DNA from: Styela clava
Lineage: Eukaryota > Chordata > Ascidiacea > Stolidobranchia > Styelidae
Assembly: GCF_964204865.1 (NCBI RefSeq)
Contig: NC_135264.1
Span: 6,850,001-6,914,000 of the forward strand
DNA: 64,000 bases
Direction of reading: 5' to 3'
In this document: positions 25,429 to 35,593 of the stretch, in pieces
How the letters are laid out: each line of letters starts with the position of its first letter
How positions within the stretch are numbered: position 1 is the first letter of the stretch
Position numbers and translations under genes: made by a program
The notes under the pieces: model-generated
The model's database searches: none
What the model saw: only the letters and a program-made list of their open reading frames with translations
Told to the model about the DNA's origin: nothing

Positions 25429-27904
25429 CTACTGCCAGGCAAAGCACATATCTTCCCATCCTATACTTGTTACTTGATTGTGACTGGCAAATACATTCCA
25501 CATATTATAAATTGCCTTTGCTGTCGGAGTTATGGTTCTGAAGTGTGAAAACCCCTTCAATCCTGAAAATATTTAATGCAAAATGCAATATCATTGCATG
25601 TACTAATTTTATATATCACCATGTAACATTGTTATATTTACCTATTGGTGTGCAGAATCCCATGACAAAGTAAGTGTCGTAATCTGTCATGAAGAAATAC
25701 TCGCCTCGAAATAGGTTGTCTGCATCTGAAATGATAGTTGTAAGTGGGAGCTAATAAATGTACCTTGGTCCAAATATTGCAAACTTTTGCAAGGTGATAA
25801 ACCATGGAAATACTTAATAAAAGGTTGTCGGCTCTGGAGGCCGCAAAATTATTTTCGCAGTGTTCGCGGGCCACAATAGTGCCAAGAATAGGTAAACAGT
25901 TCAATACTAAACAAACACTTTAATTGTGGAAACGCACTGATCATGATTTGTCATTTATCGAGCTAAAACACGCAAAAACCACCGAAAACTTACTAAAACC
26001 TCCAAATGTGTTTCTGTATTTATATTTAGTGTAAGATTTCAAACTCTTTCAAACGGAAAAGGTGCTTCCGCTAATGTAAAAACACCTTGCATGAATTATA
26101 TTGTATATATTAAGTTAACAGGCACAGCCAATCTAGGCTAATAGAATCCGCATTCAATTTTAAGTTCTCTACGATGCCAAAATTGTTAGCATATATTCCC
26201 GACCAAAAAGATAGAAAGTCAGATAACAATTAAGACTGCCAAGAACATCATTCAACTTCGCTAGTTGCCTCAGCTAGTCATAACTCAGCCAATTCAGTGA
26301 CATGAAACAATATGTCAAAAGCTTTTTCTTGTAAATTTTATTACGAAACAACATTAAATGCGATTTTTTGATTACTCTCCGAATGCGACGCGGGCCACAG
26401 ATAATGAAGCCTGGGAAAATAGGCCTGGGTTTAGACCACCCTGTTCTGGACGGTCAAAGCAGAATGCGGCAAGTCTTGGGGCTATATATTAGAATATATC
26501 CACAATTAAACCAACAATTTCCACTTACAAGTCTCTAGCTCTTCATTTGTTGCGCCACCACCTGGGGTATCAAAATACAACTTCTTGAGTTTTGACAGAA
26601 ACGAAGTTTCTAAAAGAAAAATATTGGTTATGTTCATTAATGTCGAGAATACGATATGTTATATTTCTAACAGCAGGTTTTCAATACGCTACGTCGATGC
26701 AAATTTGAGAATTTCGGTAAATAAGACATTGTCTTATCAATAATATATTGCTAATGCGGAAGCTTAAATGCCTACGTTCACAGATGAAATCAATTCGATA
26801 AATTGTGTGGCTGAAAACTTCACTAGATACACAAATAACGGCGTTATCAATTTTAAAAAAAATTTGGTATTGCGATTTGGTGCGATGAGCGCTCGCCTAG
26901 AATAAGAAATTACAAAATGCTTTTTTAGAAACACAACAAACTTAATTCAATGTAGAACTGTTTTTTTCTGTATGTTGTGTATTTGTCACATTGTTGATTA
27001 CAATTCACAATGATACAAATTGCGCTCACTGAGTTGTTGATCTATGATGTATGTTTCGCCCTTTCTTCGGATAAAGTGTAACTGGAAATCCATTGTATTC
27101 TTGTTGAATAGCCTTTAAAAAAGATAATAAATTAAGCAAACAAATGAACAAAAACGCTGCTTCATGATTTGCCCTGTCAAATGCACTCAAATGAACTTTA
27201 CAGTTTACACAAAGCGATCAAACTGAACAGTCTATATTTAAATAAGATTACTGCTAGTTTACCCGTGAACGCTCAGAGTTAGGTTGAACATAACTCCATC
27301 TTCTGGTGCTTTGAAATGATGTATATCATGACATGTTCTCGGAAATTTACCAGTATTACCAGGATTCGGGATGTCAAGTCCATCAAACCATGTTCCTTTT
27401 ATTTTGCCGAACTGAAATACAAATACACTTGAGAATTATATGAACTAGACCGAATATACCGCCATAAATCGATCGTTATTCGGGGTCCTTAGCTAATTTA
27501 TCCAAAAACGAAGGTTGTGTAGTATATTGTCGAATTCAACTTCTTAAGTCGTCAACTATACCATGAAAAATGCCAACTCAATATGGAGCTGGACTACTCG
27601 TGTGATTTAATCTTATCAGCTTGTGATCATTGTTTTAGCTATCACAATTCACAATAGTTAGCATTATTACATTAAAAAAAGGTTAAAATATTTCATTTTT
27701 ATTCTTCATTTTAATAGTGACTGATGTGCGACTTAGTCAAAATATTATACCAACAGAAAGAGTTTTTGATAAATTTCCAAGATTTCTTACCCTGTCCCAG
27801 TCAATAGCTTGATATTCATCTGTTTTGGAGCAGAGCTGAGTAGTTACCGTTTCTCCCAAAAAATATATCGCAGCCAAAAATATGTAGATCTTCATTCTCA
27901 CCAT
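25429..27904 (-). CDS. Secreted lipocalin-like protein
   Basis: Minus-strand exons: 27904-27791, 27411-27263, 27112-27030, 26609-26529, 25725-25642 and 25562-25429. Every junction is GT-AG, and the joined frame is open for 214 aa. A hydrophobic signal peptide ends near the TQLCSK segment. Then come the lipocalin signature around the first strand (AIDWDR, KGTWFDGL, i.e. G-x-W) and the second conserved region (FMTDYDTYFVMGFC). Four cysteines after the leader fit the usual two disulphides. Lipocalins bind small hydrophobic ligands in a beta-barrel; the ligand here is unknown. The ATG at 27,904 has a better context (A at -3, G at +4) than those at 27,895 and 27,940. A TATA box lies about 60 bases upstream. 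Related broken copies occur at 6.5, 30.6-31.2 and 33.7-34.1 kb. Confidence 0.85.
25790..26443. mobile_element. Possible hAT-like insertion in lipocalin intron
   Basis: Left CAAGGTGATAAACC and right GGTTTAGACCACCCTG (inverse CAGGGTGGTCTAAACC) look like imperfect inverted ends, and the interior is rich in GCGGGCC words common in such elements. A matching 8-bp target duplication is not visible. Confidence 0.35.
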
Positions 27905-27965
27905 TTTTGCACGAATATGTCGCAGGTATATTGTTCTCAAATGTGCCCATAATAACTTGGTATCA

Positions 27966-27974
27966 CTTTATATA
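27966..27974 (-). promoter_or_regulatory. TATA box of the lipocalin-like gene
   Basis: TATATAAAG on the minus strand, about 60 bases upstream of the chosen ATG. The surrounding promoter and leader is clearly recognisable at 33,685-33,770 and partly at 30,565-30,610 in the plus-strand relic copies, which supports its being the true start region. Confidence 0.6.
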
Positions 27975-28009
27975 TTTTTCGAAATAAATGTCGAAAAAAA
28001 TGCTTTTTT

Positions 28010-28600
28010 AATCTCAATCGTCTAAGCAAGGGCTAATACTATATAACCATATTTCCATAAACGAACAATATATAAAAACAACGCATCAAATCTAATGTGG
28101 CCATTGTTGTTCTTGTGCGCACACAACAGTAAGTTAATAAAAGTAAAATTTTTGACATTTGAGGATATTCGGTAAAACACGAAATGCTAAAGTTATCAAA
28201 GCAGTATAGGTTGGTCAATATCCAAAGATTTATAATATTTGATTATTCAAAATATGACAATCGAAATCCCCCGACTGTTCAACGCACTAAAGTTATTTAT
28301 TTTTTGAATTAAAAAATCGCATGAATTTGCAAGTAATTTTCCTGTGAAGCCGGTAAATGTAAAGGTCATGTATGTGCATGTTCGGTAAATCACGAAATGC
28401 TAAAGTTGTCAAAACAGTAAGGATTGAATTATTTTATTCGGTTTATGGTAATTCCTTTTCCAAATACTGTATGGTCTATTTTTGTCTGTCGCATAAATAT
28501 GCAAATATTATTTCTGTGACATCGTTAAATGTGAACGTCATGCAAAACATTTATGGACACATTTCTGGATTACCACTATGGAAAATTAGTGGTTATATAT
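28010..28600 (-). repeat. Inverted-repeat arm: 5' flank of the lipocalin-like gene
   Basis: This flank is the reverse complement, at clearly recognisable identity, of 29,940-30,545 and of about 33,030-33,680. It contains an internal direct repeat of about 213 bp (a CGGTAAAACACGAAATGC-type word at 28,170 and again at 28,383). A 126-codon plus-strand frame at 28,372-28,752 overlaps it; related frames exist in the other copies but differ in length. Confidence 0.75.
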
Positions 28601-29639
28601 CCGTTCGTGTTAAAAGGCGTATGATCCAACTACTCACCAGTTGGCGAGACAAGTCTCAATTGAAATGTTTCTACTACGCGCCATTTCATTTTTACGCTCA
28701 TTTTCAATTAACTTGGTACAGGATTGAAAAAGAGAATGCAACGAATGCATAATTACAGTTCGGGTTTGATTTTAAATATATATATATTTTATTTTTGTAT
28801 CTTTTTTTTTTAATTTTTATTGTAATATCCCTTGAATCGTGGTGAAACTAGGGCAAGTCAGTGCGTTTCAGTAGTTGCGCACGCTGCCAGAATTATGATT
28901 TTAAAAATGTAAGAAAAAATTTTGCTCAGACTTCCAATCTTATCGCGTAGCTTTATCGCCAAGTTATTAGGCTGCCTGCACCAAAGTCATAAGATTTTAA
29001 GAACAATGTTTATTCGACATATTAGAGAGAAGTTTTGATTGAAAAAGGCAAGATAAATCATGAGAACACAGTCAAAAGCAAGTTTATAGAAGACCCGCTA
29101 TTCGCCTAAATCTGGTGTGTTGTTAATTAATACAACATCGGAGGATATTCTTGATGTCACGTCTTTTGATAGCCCGGAATCTATATAGACGAGACACAAT
29201 GGAAACGTATCGAACGCGCCACTCTCAGCCCCTTTATCCACAAATAAGACACATGCATAAACCAGCTTCTTCTTATACACTTGGCAAAGAACAGCGGTTT
29301 TCTTAAATGAATAAAACACAATTGATTAACTTAAGTCACAGAGCATTTATCAACAACAAAAGGCTAATTTCTTACCAAACGTTTTCCGATCCGGGTGGCT
29401 TATACAATTACAATATATATATATATGTAAAAGATAAGTAAACAGTCAACAATACGGACAAATATCTTCGGCTCTTACACGACGAATACGTAATGCGGAA
29501 ATGACGGAAAGGAAAACGCTAAACCAGACAACAGATAAAATTACTAATTTACGCTACAAGCAAAGGGAATAATAATAATAATGGTTACAAGGCAGCGCAC
29601 GATGCACTGCACACAGAGGCAAAATGTACGATAAAATTG

Positions 29640-29730
29640 TAAACAACGTACGTTTACAACGTAACACTTGGATAGGTGGCAAGCAACGCAGCTTGCTACC
29701 TAGGTTCGAATCTCACGAAAAGTGTGACAA
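29640..29730 (+). repeat. tRNA-like (B-box) repeat, copy 1
   Basis: A GGTTCGAATCTC motif (polymerase III B-box-like) follows a GGTGGCAAGCAACG segment that loosely resembles an A box. It recurs at about 32,810-32,850. Too degenerate to be a tRNA gene; perhaps a SINE head. Confidence 0.35.
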
Positions 29731-29939
29731 TTTGCGGTAGGATTACTGGAATACTCACCGTCGCGGGGTTACTCCGATGTTCGATTTGAGTTTGCGAGTA
29801 GTGGGACCGCAGGTTCATGATCTGCCCGAATATAAAATCACTCATTTCTCGGAATATTCAAAAACATTTCTTTGCTAACTATTAAATTGCTAGAAATAAC
29901 ATTCTCACTACAGATCATTTACGTTGGTGCAAAGCAGTA

Positions 29940-30545
29940 TAGTCGTCGTAGCAAATAAATGTAAACGGCCAGTTATGACGTTCTTGGCAAATAGCCAAGA
30001 AATATGTTGCCGGACGTTCACATTTAATGGTGTCATAGTTAACATTTGCAAATTCATGCGACAGTCAAAAATAGATAACATACCGAAAGTCAATTACCAT
30101 AAACATTTGAAAATTATTCAAAACGTATTGTTTTGATGAATTTAGCATTTCGTGATTTACTAAACATGCACGCACATGGCCTTTACATTAACAAAGTTTT
30201 ACAAGAGATTACTTGCAAATTTATGCGACCGTTCAAACACAAAAATAAACAAAGTCAGTGCGGTTAACAGTCTGGGTATTTCAAAATTCATATTTTGAAT
30301 AATCAAATATTATAAACCGTTGGGTATTGTCCAACCCTTACTGCTTTGACGACTTTAGCATTTCGTGTTTTACCACATTTCCTGCAATGTCAAAAAAATT
30401 ATTTTTATTAGCTTTCTGTTTTGTGCCCGTGTAAAACAACAACGGTCATATTATATTTGATACATTGTTCATAGATATTGAATTGTTTATTCGTGGAAAT
30501 ATGATCATTTAGTATTAGCCCTTGCTTCATCGGCATTTTTAAATC
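29940..30545 (+). repeat. Inverted-repeat arm in front of lipocalin relic L2
   Basis: Reverse complement of 28,010-28,600. It places relic L2 head-to-head with the intact lipocalin-like gene, the two promoters separated by about 2.6 kb. It also contains direct sub-repeats of the TTTGCAAATTTATGCGAC type about 180 bp apart. Confidence 0.75.
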
Positions 30546-30554
30546 TAATTATAT

Positions 30555-31190
30555 CGACATTCGTTCCAGAAAATATTTAAAGTGATACCAAGATTTTATG
30601 GTCTCATTAGGGAACTGTATAAAAGAGAGTGGAACTATAATGATAGCCATAACAATAATAACAAGATGATACGGGTATTCCTCATGGTTAAACTTGATTT
30701 CAACAACATATTTACAACAACCTTCAAGTATTAATTCAAATTCAATTTTTTTTTTCAAAAACACGTATTCCGAAGTATATATGTTTTCTACGTTCACTTG
30801 TACAATCTCATCTTTTTTGTAAACAGCCGACGTTTTCAAAAAAGTTGGCTAATGTTCCCTGCTTAACAGGTAATGACACAAGCTGATTCCATATAATATT
30901 TAATTGAATGGGAAGATATGTGCTTTACTCGACGAAATAAATTCGATTAAAAGCCAATTCCTTCAGCGTATTCACTTCATCAAGCATTGTATTTTGTTAC
31001 ATTATTTCATCGTTACAATATGAATACACGACATCCAACTATATTCACATATAATGGTATCTGAATTATTGGGAATTGGCAATTTTTTTCCAGATTGATA
31101 TCATTATCGAACCTGTAATTAGATTCGACGTCGCATCAAAGCAAACAAACAAAATTCGTACTCATCATTCGCAAATTGCAAAATGTTTAT
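30555..31190 (+). pseudogene. Lipocalin relic L2
   Basis: The start of the promoter is recognisable (AAATATTTAAAGTGATACCAAG near 30,570, matching the intact gene's promoter). Exons 1-5 are missing. At about 30,908 the last exon reappears (GWEDMCF region, then a changed C-terminus with TAA), followed by the 3' flank to about 31,190. Confidence 0.7.
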
Positions 31191-32299
31191 CGAAGTTCAG
31201 ATTTGGAATTCAAATATATATTTTGTGTTTGCTAGACAATTGGCACTGATCGATACAAATGTTTATGAGAAATTGAGTTGTTTGACGTCGCGATTGGTGT
31301 GGCGATGCTTACTGGCTCCAAATAGAGTGTGATTGGCATTCAAGATAGGATAGTTGCGCCCATGTACCTCGCTATCTCAAATCACTAGTACACAGTAGGT
31401 CTAATTCTTGAAATTATTAATAAACGAGAATGGGCTATACTGCAGAAAGATGTAGACAAGCGGCGCAAACTGTTTTGGAGCGCCCACAAAAACATATTAC
31501 GGGGTCTGGTAAAAATTAAAAGGCAAACGTTACCAAGAATGCTATTATTTTTATTTTTTGGACGTGGACTTGCTGTTTTGGACGCTGGACTTTTTTGCTA
31601 GCTCATTTTCACCAAACTTGGGTATTTTTCCTGTACCTGCATTTAAACCTTTATTTTACATATTGGTGAATTAGGAAATTTTTAAGTTTATATCAAAAAT
31701 TAACATTTCGTTTCCTGTTTTCTAACAAATCGCGGAAGCAATGAGAAATCCTAGAGTTTCATAACAATTACTCAGGTACGTGAATTGTACTTGTGAAAAT
31801 AAACAATTTCCTATATTTGACATCTTGGAAAATAAAATGTAAGCCAATTTATTAATTTGATGGCGTATCAAGGAAGCTGTTGTACATTAGACGGATATAT
31901 CGGACAATAATAAACTATTTGAACAATTTCTAATATGTTTCTCCTATCGAATTTTGTCTGCATTCGTATTGTATTGTTTATTCACTGGCACCATCCGCCA
32001 TCAAATTATAATAATTTATTGCGAACTGTGGTGCCTGCTGTTAAACTTTTAAAAACAGAGATCCAAACTTTCTATATATATTATAGTTAAGATAAGATTT
32101 TTTTAAATTTATTTTTTTATACTCATACAATCTTTGAGCTCGAAGGCAGTAACCAGACAAATATTTGTCAAGAACGGCATAAATGACCGTTCACATTCGC
32201 TCCGGCGGCCATGGTGCTTTGCACCAACGTAAATGACCTTTATTATAAGAATGTAGTTTCTAGCAATTCTGTTTTTAGCAAAAAGATTTTTTTTTCTAA

Positions 32300-34860
32300 C
32301 TAGTGGTTTTATATTTTTTCGTGTTAAAGTGTTAAAACGTGTGTAATCTCACTACTTGCCAGCTGGCTAAGCAGGTCTCAATTCAAATGCTTCAACTACG
32401 CGCCCCCTTTTTTACGCCCTTGTTCAATATGAAATTGGTACAGGATGGAAAAAGAGAATGCAGTAAATGCATAAGTAAAAATAGGGTTTTGTTTTGAATC
32501 AGATTTATTTTTTTATCTTTTTTTTATATTTTTTCATTGAAATACCCCTTGAATCGTCGAAAACTAGGGCTAATTTTAAAAATGTAAGAAAAACATTTTG
32601 CTCCGATCCTCACTCTTATCGCGTTGCTTTATCACCAAGTTACAACAATGTTTATTCGACATATTAGGGAGATGTTTTGATTGAAAAAGGCAAGATACAT
32701 CATGAAACATAGCTCACTATCTTGCTGAACACATTCTCAAAGCAAGTTAATAGAAGACTTCGTCTAAATCTGGTAATACCAGAGTGTTATTAATACAATA
32801 TATACTTGAATCGGTGGCAAGCAACGTAGGTTCGAATCTCATGAAAAGTGTGACAATGTGCGGTACGATTACTGGACTACTCGCCGTCGCGGGGTTAGTT
32901 TGCTGTTCGATTTGAGTTTGCGAGTACTGGGACCGCACGTCCAAAACATGAACGAATATAAAATTACTAATTTCTCGGAATATACCAAAACATTTCTTCG
33001 CTAAATATTGAATTGCTATAAATAGCATTCTTACCAGAAACCACTTTCCTCGGTGCAAAGCACATAATCGCCAGAGCAAATGTAAACAGCCAGCTGTGCC
33101 GTTCTTGAAAAGTAGCCCAGAAATATGTTGCCAGACGTTCACATTTAACGGTGTCGCATATATTATATTTGCAAATTTATGCGACAGGCAAAAATAGATA
33201 ACATTTGGAAAGTCAATTACCATAAACAGTTAAAAATTATTAACACGTATTGTTTTGATGAATTCAGCATTCCGTGATTTACCAAACATGCACGAGCATG
33301 ACCTTTACATTTAGCGGTGTAACAGAAAAATTATGCGTCTTTTTGAAATCAAAAATAGATAACTTCAGTGCGATGAACATTCGGGGTATCCCAAATTTCA
33401 TATTTTGAATAGTCAAATATTATAAACCGTTGGTAATTGTCCAACCCTTACTGCTTTAACAACTTTAGCATTTCGTGTTATACCAAATATACTCAAATAT
33501 CGAAAATTTTACTTCTATTAGCCTTCTTTTGCACACAAAAACAACAACGGCCACATTAGATTTGAGGCATTGTTCATGTATACCAAATTGCTCACTTGTG
33601 GAAATAGGGTCATATAGTAATAGCCCTTGCTTAGACGGTTGACTTTGAAAAGCATTTTTTAATCTAAATATATCGGCATTCATTTCGGAAAAAATATTTA
33701 AGTAATACCAAGTTTTCATGGGCGCATTTAAGAACAGTATACCTGCAACATATTTGTACAAGAATGGTTGGAATAATCAGTCCCATATCAGTCTCCTTAG
33801 AACAAAAAAGAGAGTAGAACTATAATCATAGCCATAACAATAATAACAAGCTGATACGGGTAATCCTCATGGTTAAAATTTGATTCGACAACATCTTTAC
33901 AAAAATCTTCAAATAATACAATTTTTTTTTCAAAATATGAAATATTGCGTTTTTTTTCTTGTAAACAGCCTACGCTTTCAAAAAAATTGACTAATGTTCT
34001 CTGATTAACGATTAATGGCGCAAGCTGATTTTATTTGATATATAATAGGATGGGAAGATATGTGCTTTACCCCACGAAATAAAGTCGATTAAAAACCAAT
34101 TCTTTCAGTGAAGTGAAATGAATACACGACATCCAACTATATCTACAAATTTTTTGTGATCACCCACAAAAACATATTACGGAGTCAGTTGGCAATGGAA
34201 GTGCAAACGTCACCAAAATGCTATTGGTTTTTTCTATTTTATATTCGGCCATTCGTGGACCAATTTTGCTGGTTTTCTAAACGCGCCACCACGTGAATTT
34301 TTTAGCTATTTAATTCTCATCAAACTTGGGCATTTTGCTTTACCTAGATTTAAACCTTTATTATAATACCTTTGTAAATTGTGCAATTTTACAGTTCATA
34401 TTTAAAATTCCCCTTTCGTCTTCTGTTTTTCACAAATCGCGAAAGCAATGAGAAACCCTTGAGTTCAGGACAATTATACAGGTGTGGTGAAAGAATTGTA
34501 TACTTGAGAAAATAAACAATTTCCGATATTTGACATAATGAAAAATAAAATTAGTTCCAATTTAATTTTATGTCGTATCAAGGAAGCTGTTATACATTAA
34601 ACGGACATATCGGACAATATTAAACTCCTTGAACAATTTCTACTATGTTTCTCCCATAGAATTTTGTCTGCATTTGTATTGTATTGCACATTCACGGGCG
34701 CCATCCCCCTTCATATTATAGGAATTTCATGCGAAATGTGGCGTCTCCTGTTAAATTATTGAAACTAGAGATCCGTTTATATATATATATATATATTATA
34801 GTTAAGATTTTTTTCAATTTATTTTTTTACTCATGCGATCTTTGAGCTCAATTCCGGTAA
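32300..34860. repeat. Tandem unit 2 of the gutted lipocalin region
   Basis: Second copy of 28,590-32,140, with internal deletions and many substitutions. It includes the tRNA-like block at 32,810-32,850 and relic L3. A 158-codon minus-strand frame at 32,747-33,223 overlaps the 5' flank arm. Confidence 0.7.
33680..34150 (+). pseudogene. Lipocalin relic L3
   Basis: Bases 33,685-33,770 match the promoter and leader of the intact gene through to the start-codon region. The next lipocalin-derived sequence is the last-exon GWEDMCF region at about 34,046, followed by 3' flank. The internal exons are missing just as in L2 and the filler between is shared, so L2 and L3 descend from one already gutted copy. 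Confidence 0.72.
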
Positions 34861-35593
34861 GTAAACAAATATAAATATATCGCAGAGGCTGTCTGTTTCA
34901 CATGACCAGTAACACTATGTTAGGCATCGGTTGTTTTTGAGATAGTACCAAGTCGTACTCCCCAATGTCTTAGATTCAGAATATAAAGACTTTAGCTTGC
35001 CTTCCTAGAACAAATAAATAGACGAGAAAGACGCGTGTGTGCGCAATTTGATTCTGATAAAAAAAAATAACAGGCGAGGTTAAGCATTTTGCCTAACCTT
35101 CCGATTTCTTTTTGTATAATTTTTTTTTGTAGTTTTATTTGAAATAGTTAACAGATTATAAAGGATTTGAATCAGAGAGTATAAAACTAATTTACAAGAT
35201 AACGCAAAAAACGCGTAATTTACGTTTGGTAACATTTTTATTAATTTATTTCAACGTGGTCAAAAAATGTAGAAATTTGGACGTTGAAATTTTTTGATGG
35301 ATCAAGATTAATTGTTACCAGTATAGGTGGCATTCACAAAAAAGATCGAAAGACATGCGATTGAAACAGTAATGAAAAAAAAAACTACGCTAAGAGTACT
35401 AATATTTGGGTTTTAAAAAAACATAATCAGTTGTATAGGTATAGCGAATATACAAGCAAAAAATTAACCGTAATATTCCAAGTGAATATGAATAGCAAAT
35501 TTGCCAAGTATTAATTCACATATGTCTTTGATAAAAATATGCTTCGAATTAGTGATCATATACTTTTTTGTTTACAGATAAATTAGAAGTAAG
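34861..35593 (+). other. 5' flank of gene F
   Basis: From about 35,335 to the ATG the sequence follows the 5' flank of gene C (6,713-6,975), including the acceptor and leader just before the start. 34,861-35,330 shows nothing recognisable. Confidence 0.55.

Larger units (their letters stand above)
28590..32140. repeat. Tandem unit 1 of the gutted lipocalin region
   Basis: Blocks at 28,590-29,110, 29,670-30,545, 30,555-31,190 and 31,460-32,140 recur in the same order at 32,300-32,770, 32,810-33,680, 33,680-34,150 and 34,160-34,860. Length differences come from segments present in one unit only (for example 29,110-29,640). It contains lipocalin relic L2. Confidence 0.7.

Noticed and set aside
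26529-26609. Alternative reading of the lipocalin locus as two genes
   Set aside because: All six exons join in frame with consistent phases, and the two lipocalin signature regions fall in the expected order.
29690-29715. tRNA gene
   Set aside because: No cloverleaf can be folded; only a B-box-like motif is present.
32747-33223. 158-codon minus-strand frame as a gene
   Set aside because: It extends across unit-specific sequence; only a short part is shared with other copies. Kept as a weak finding, not called as a gene.
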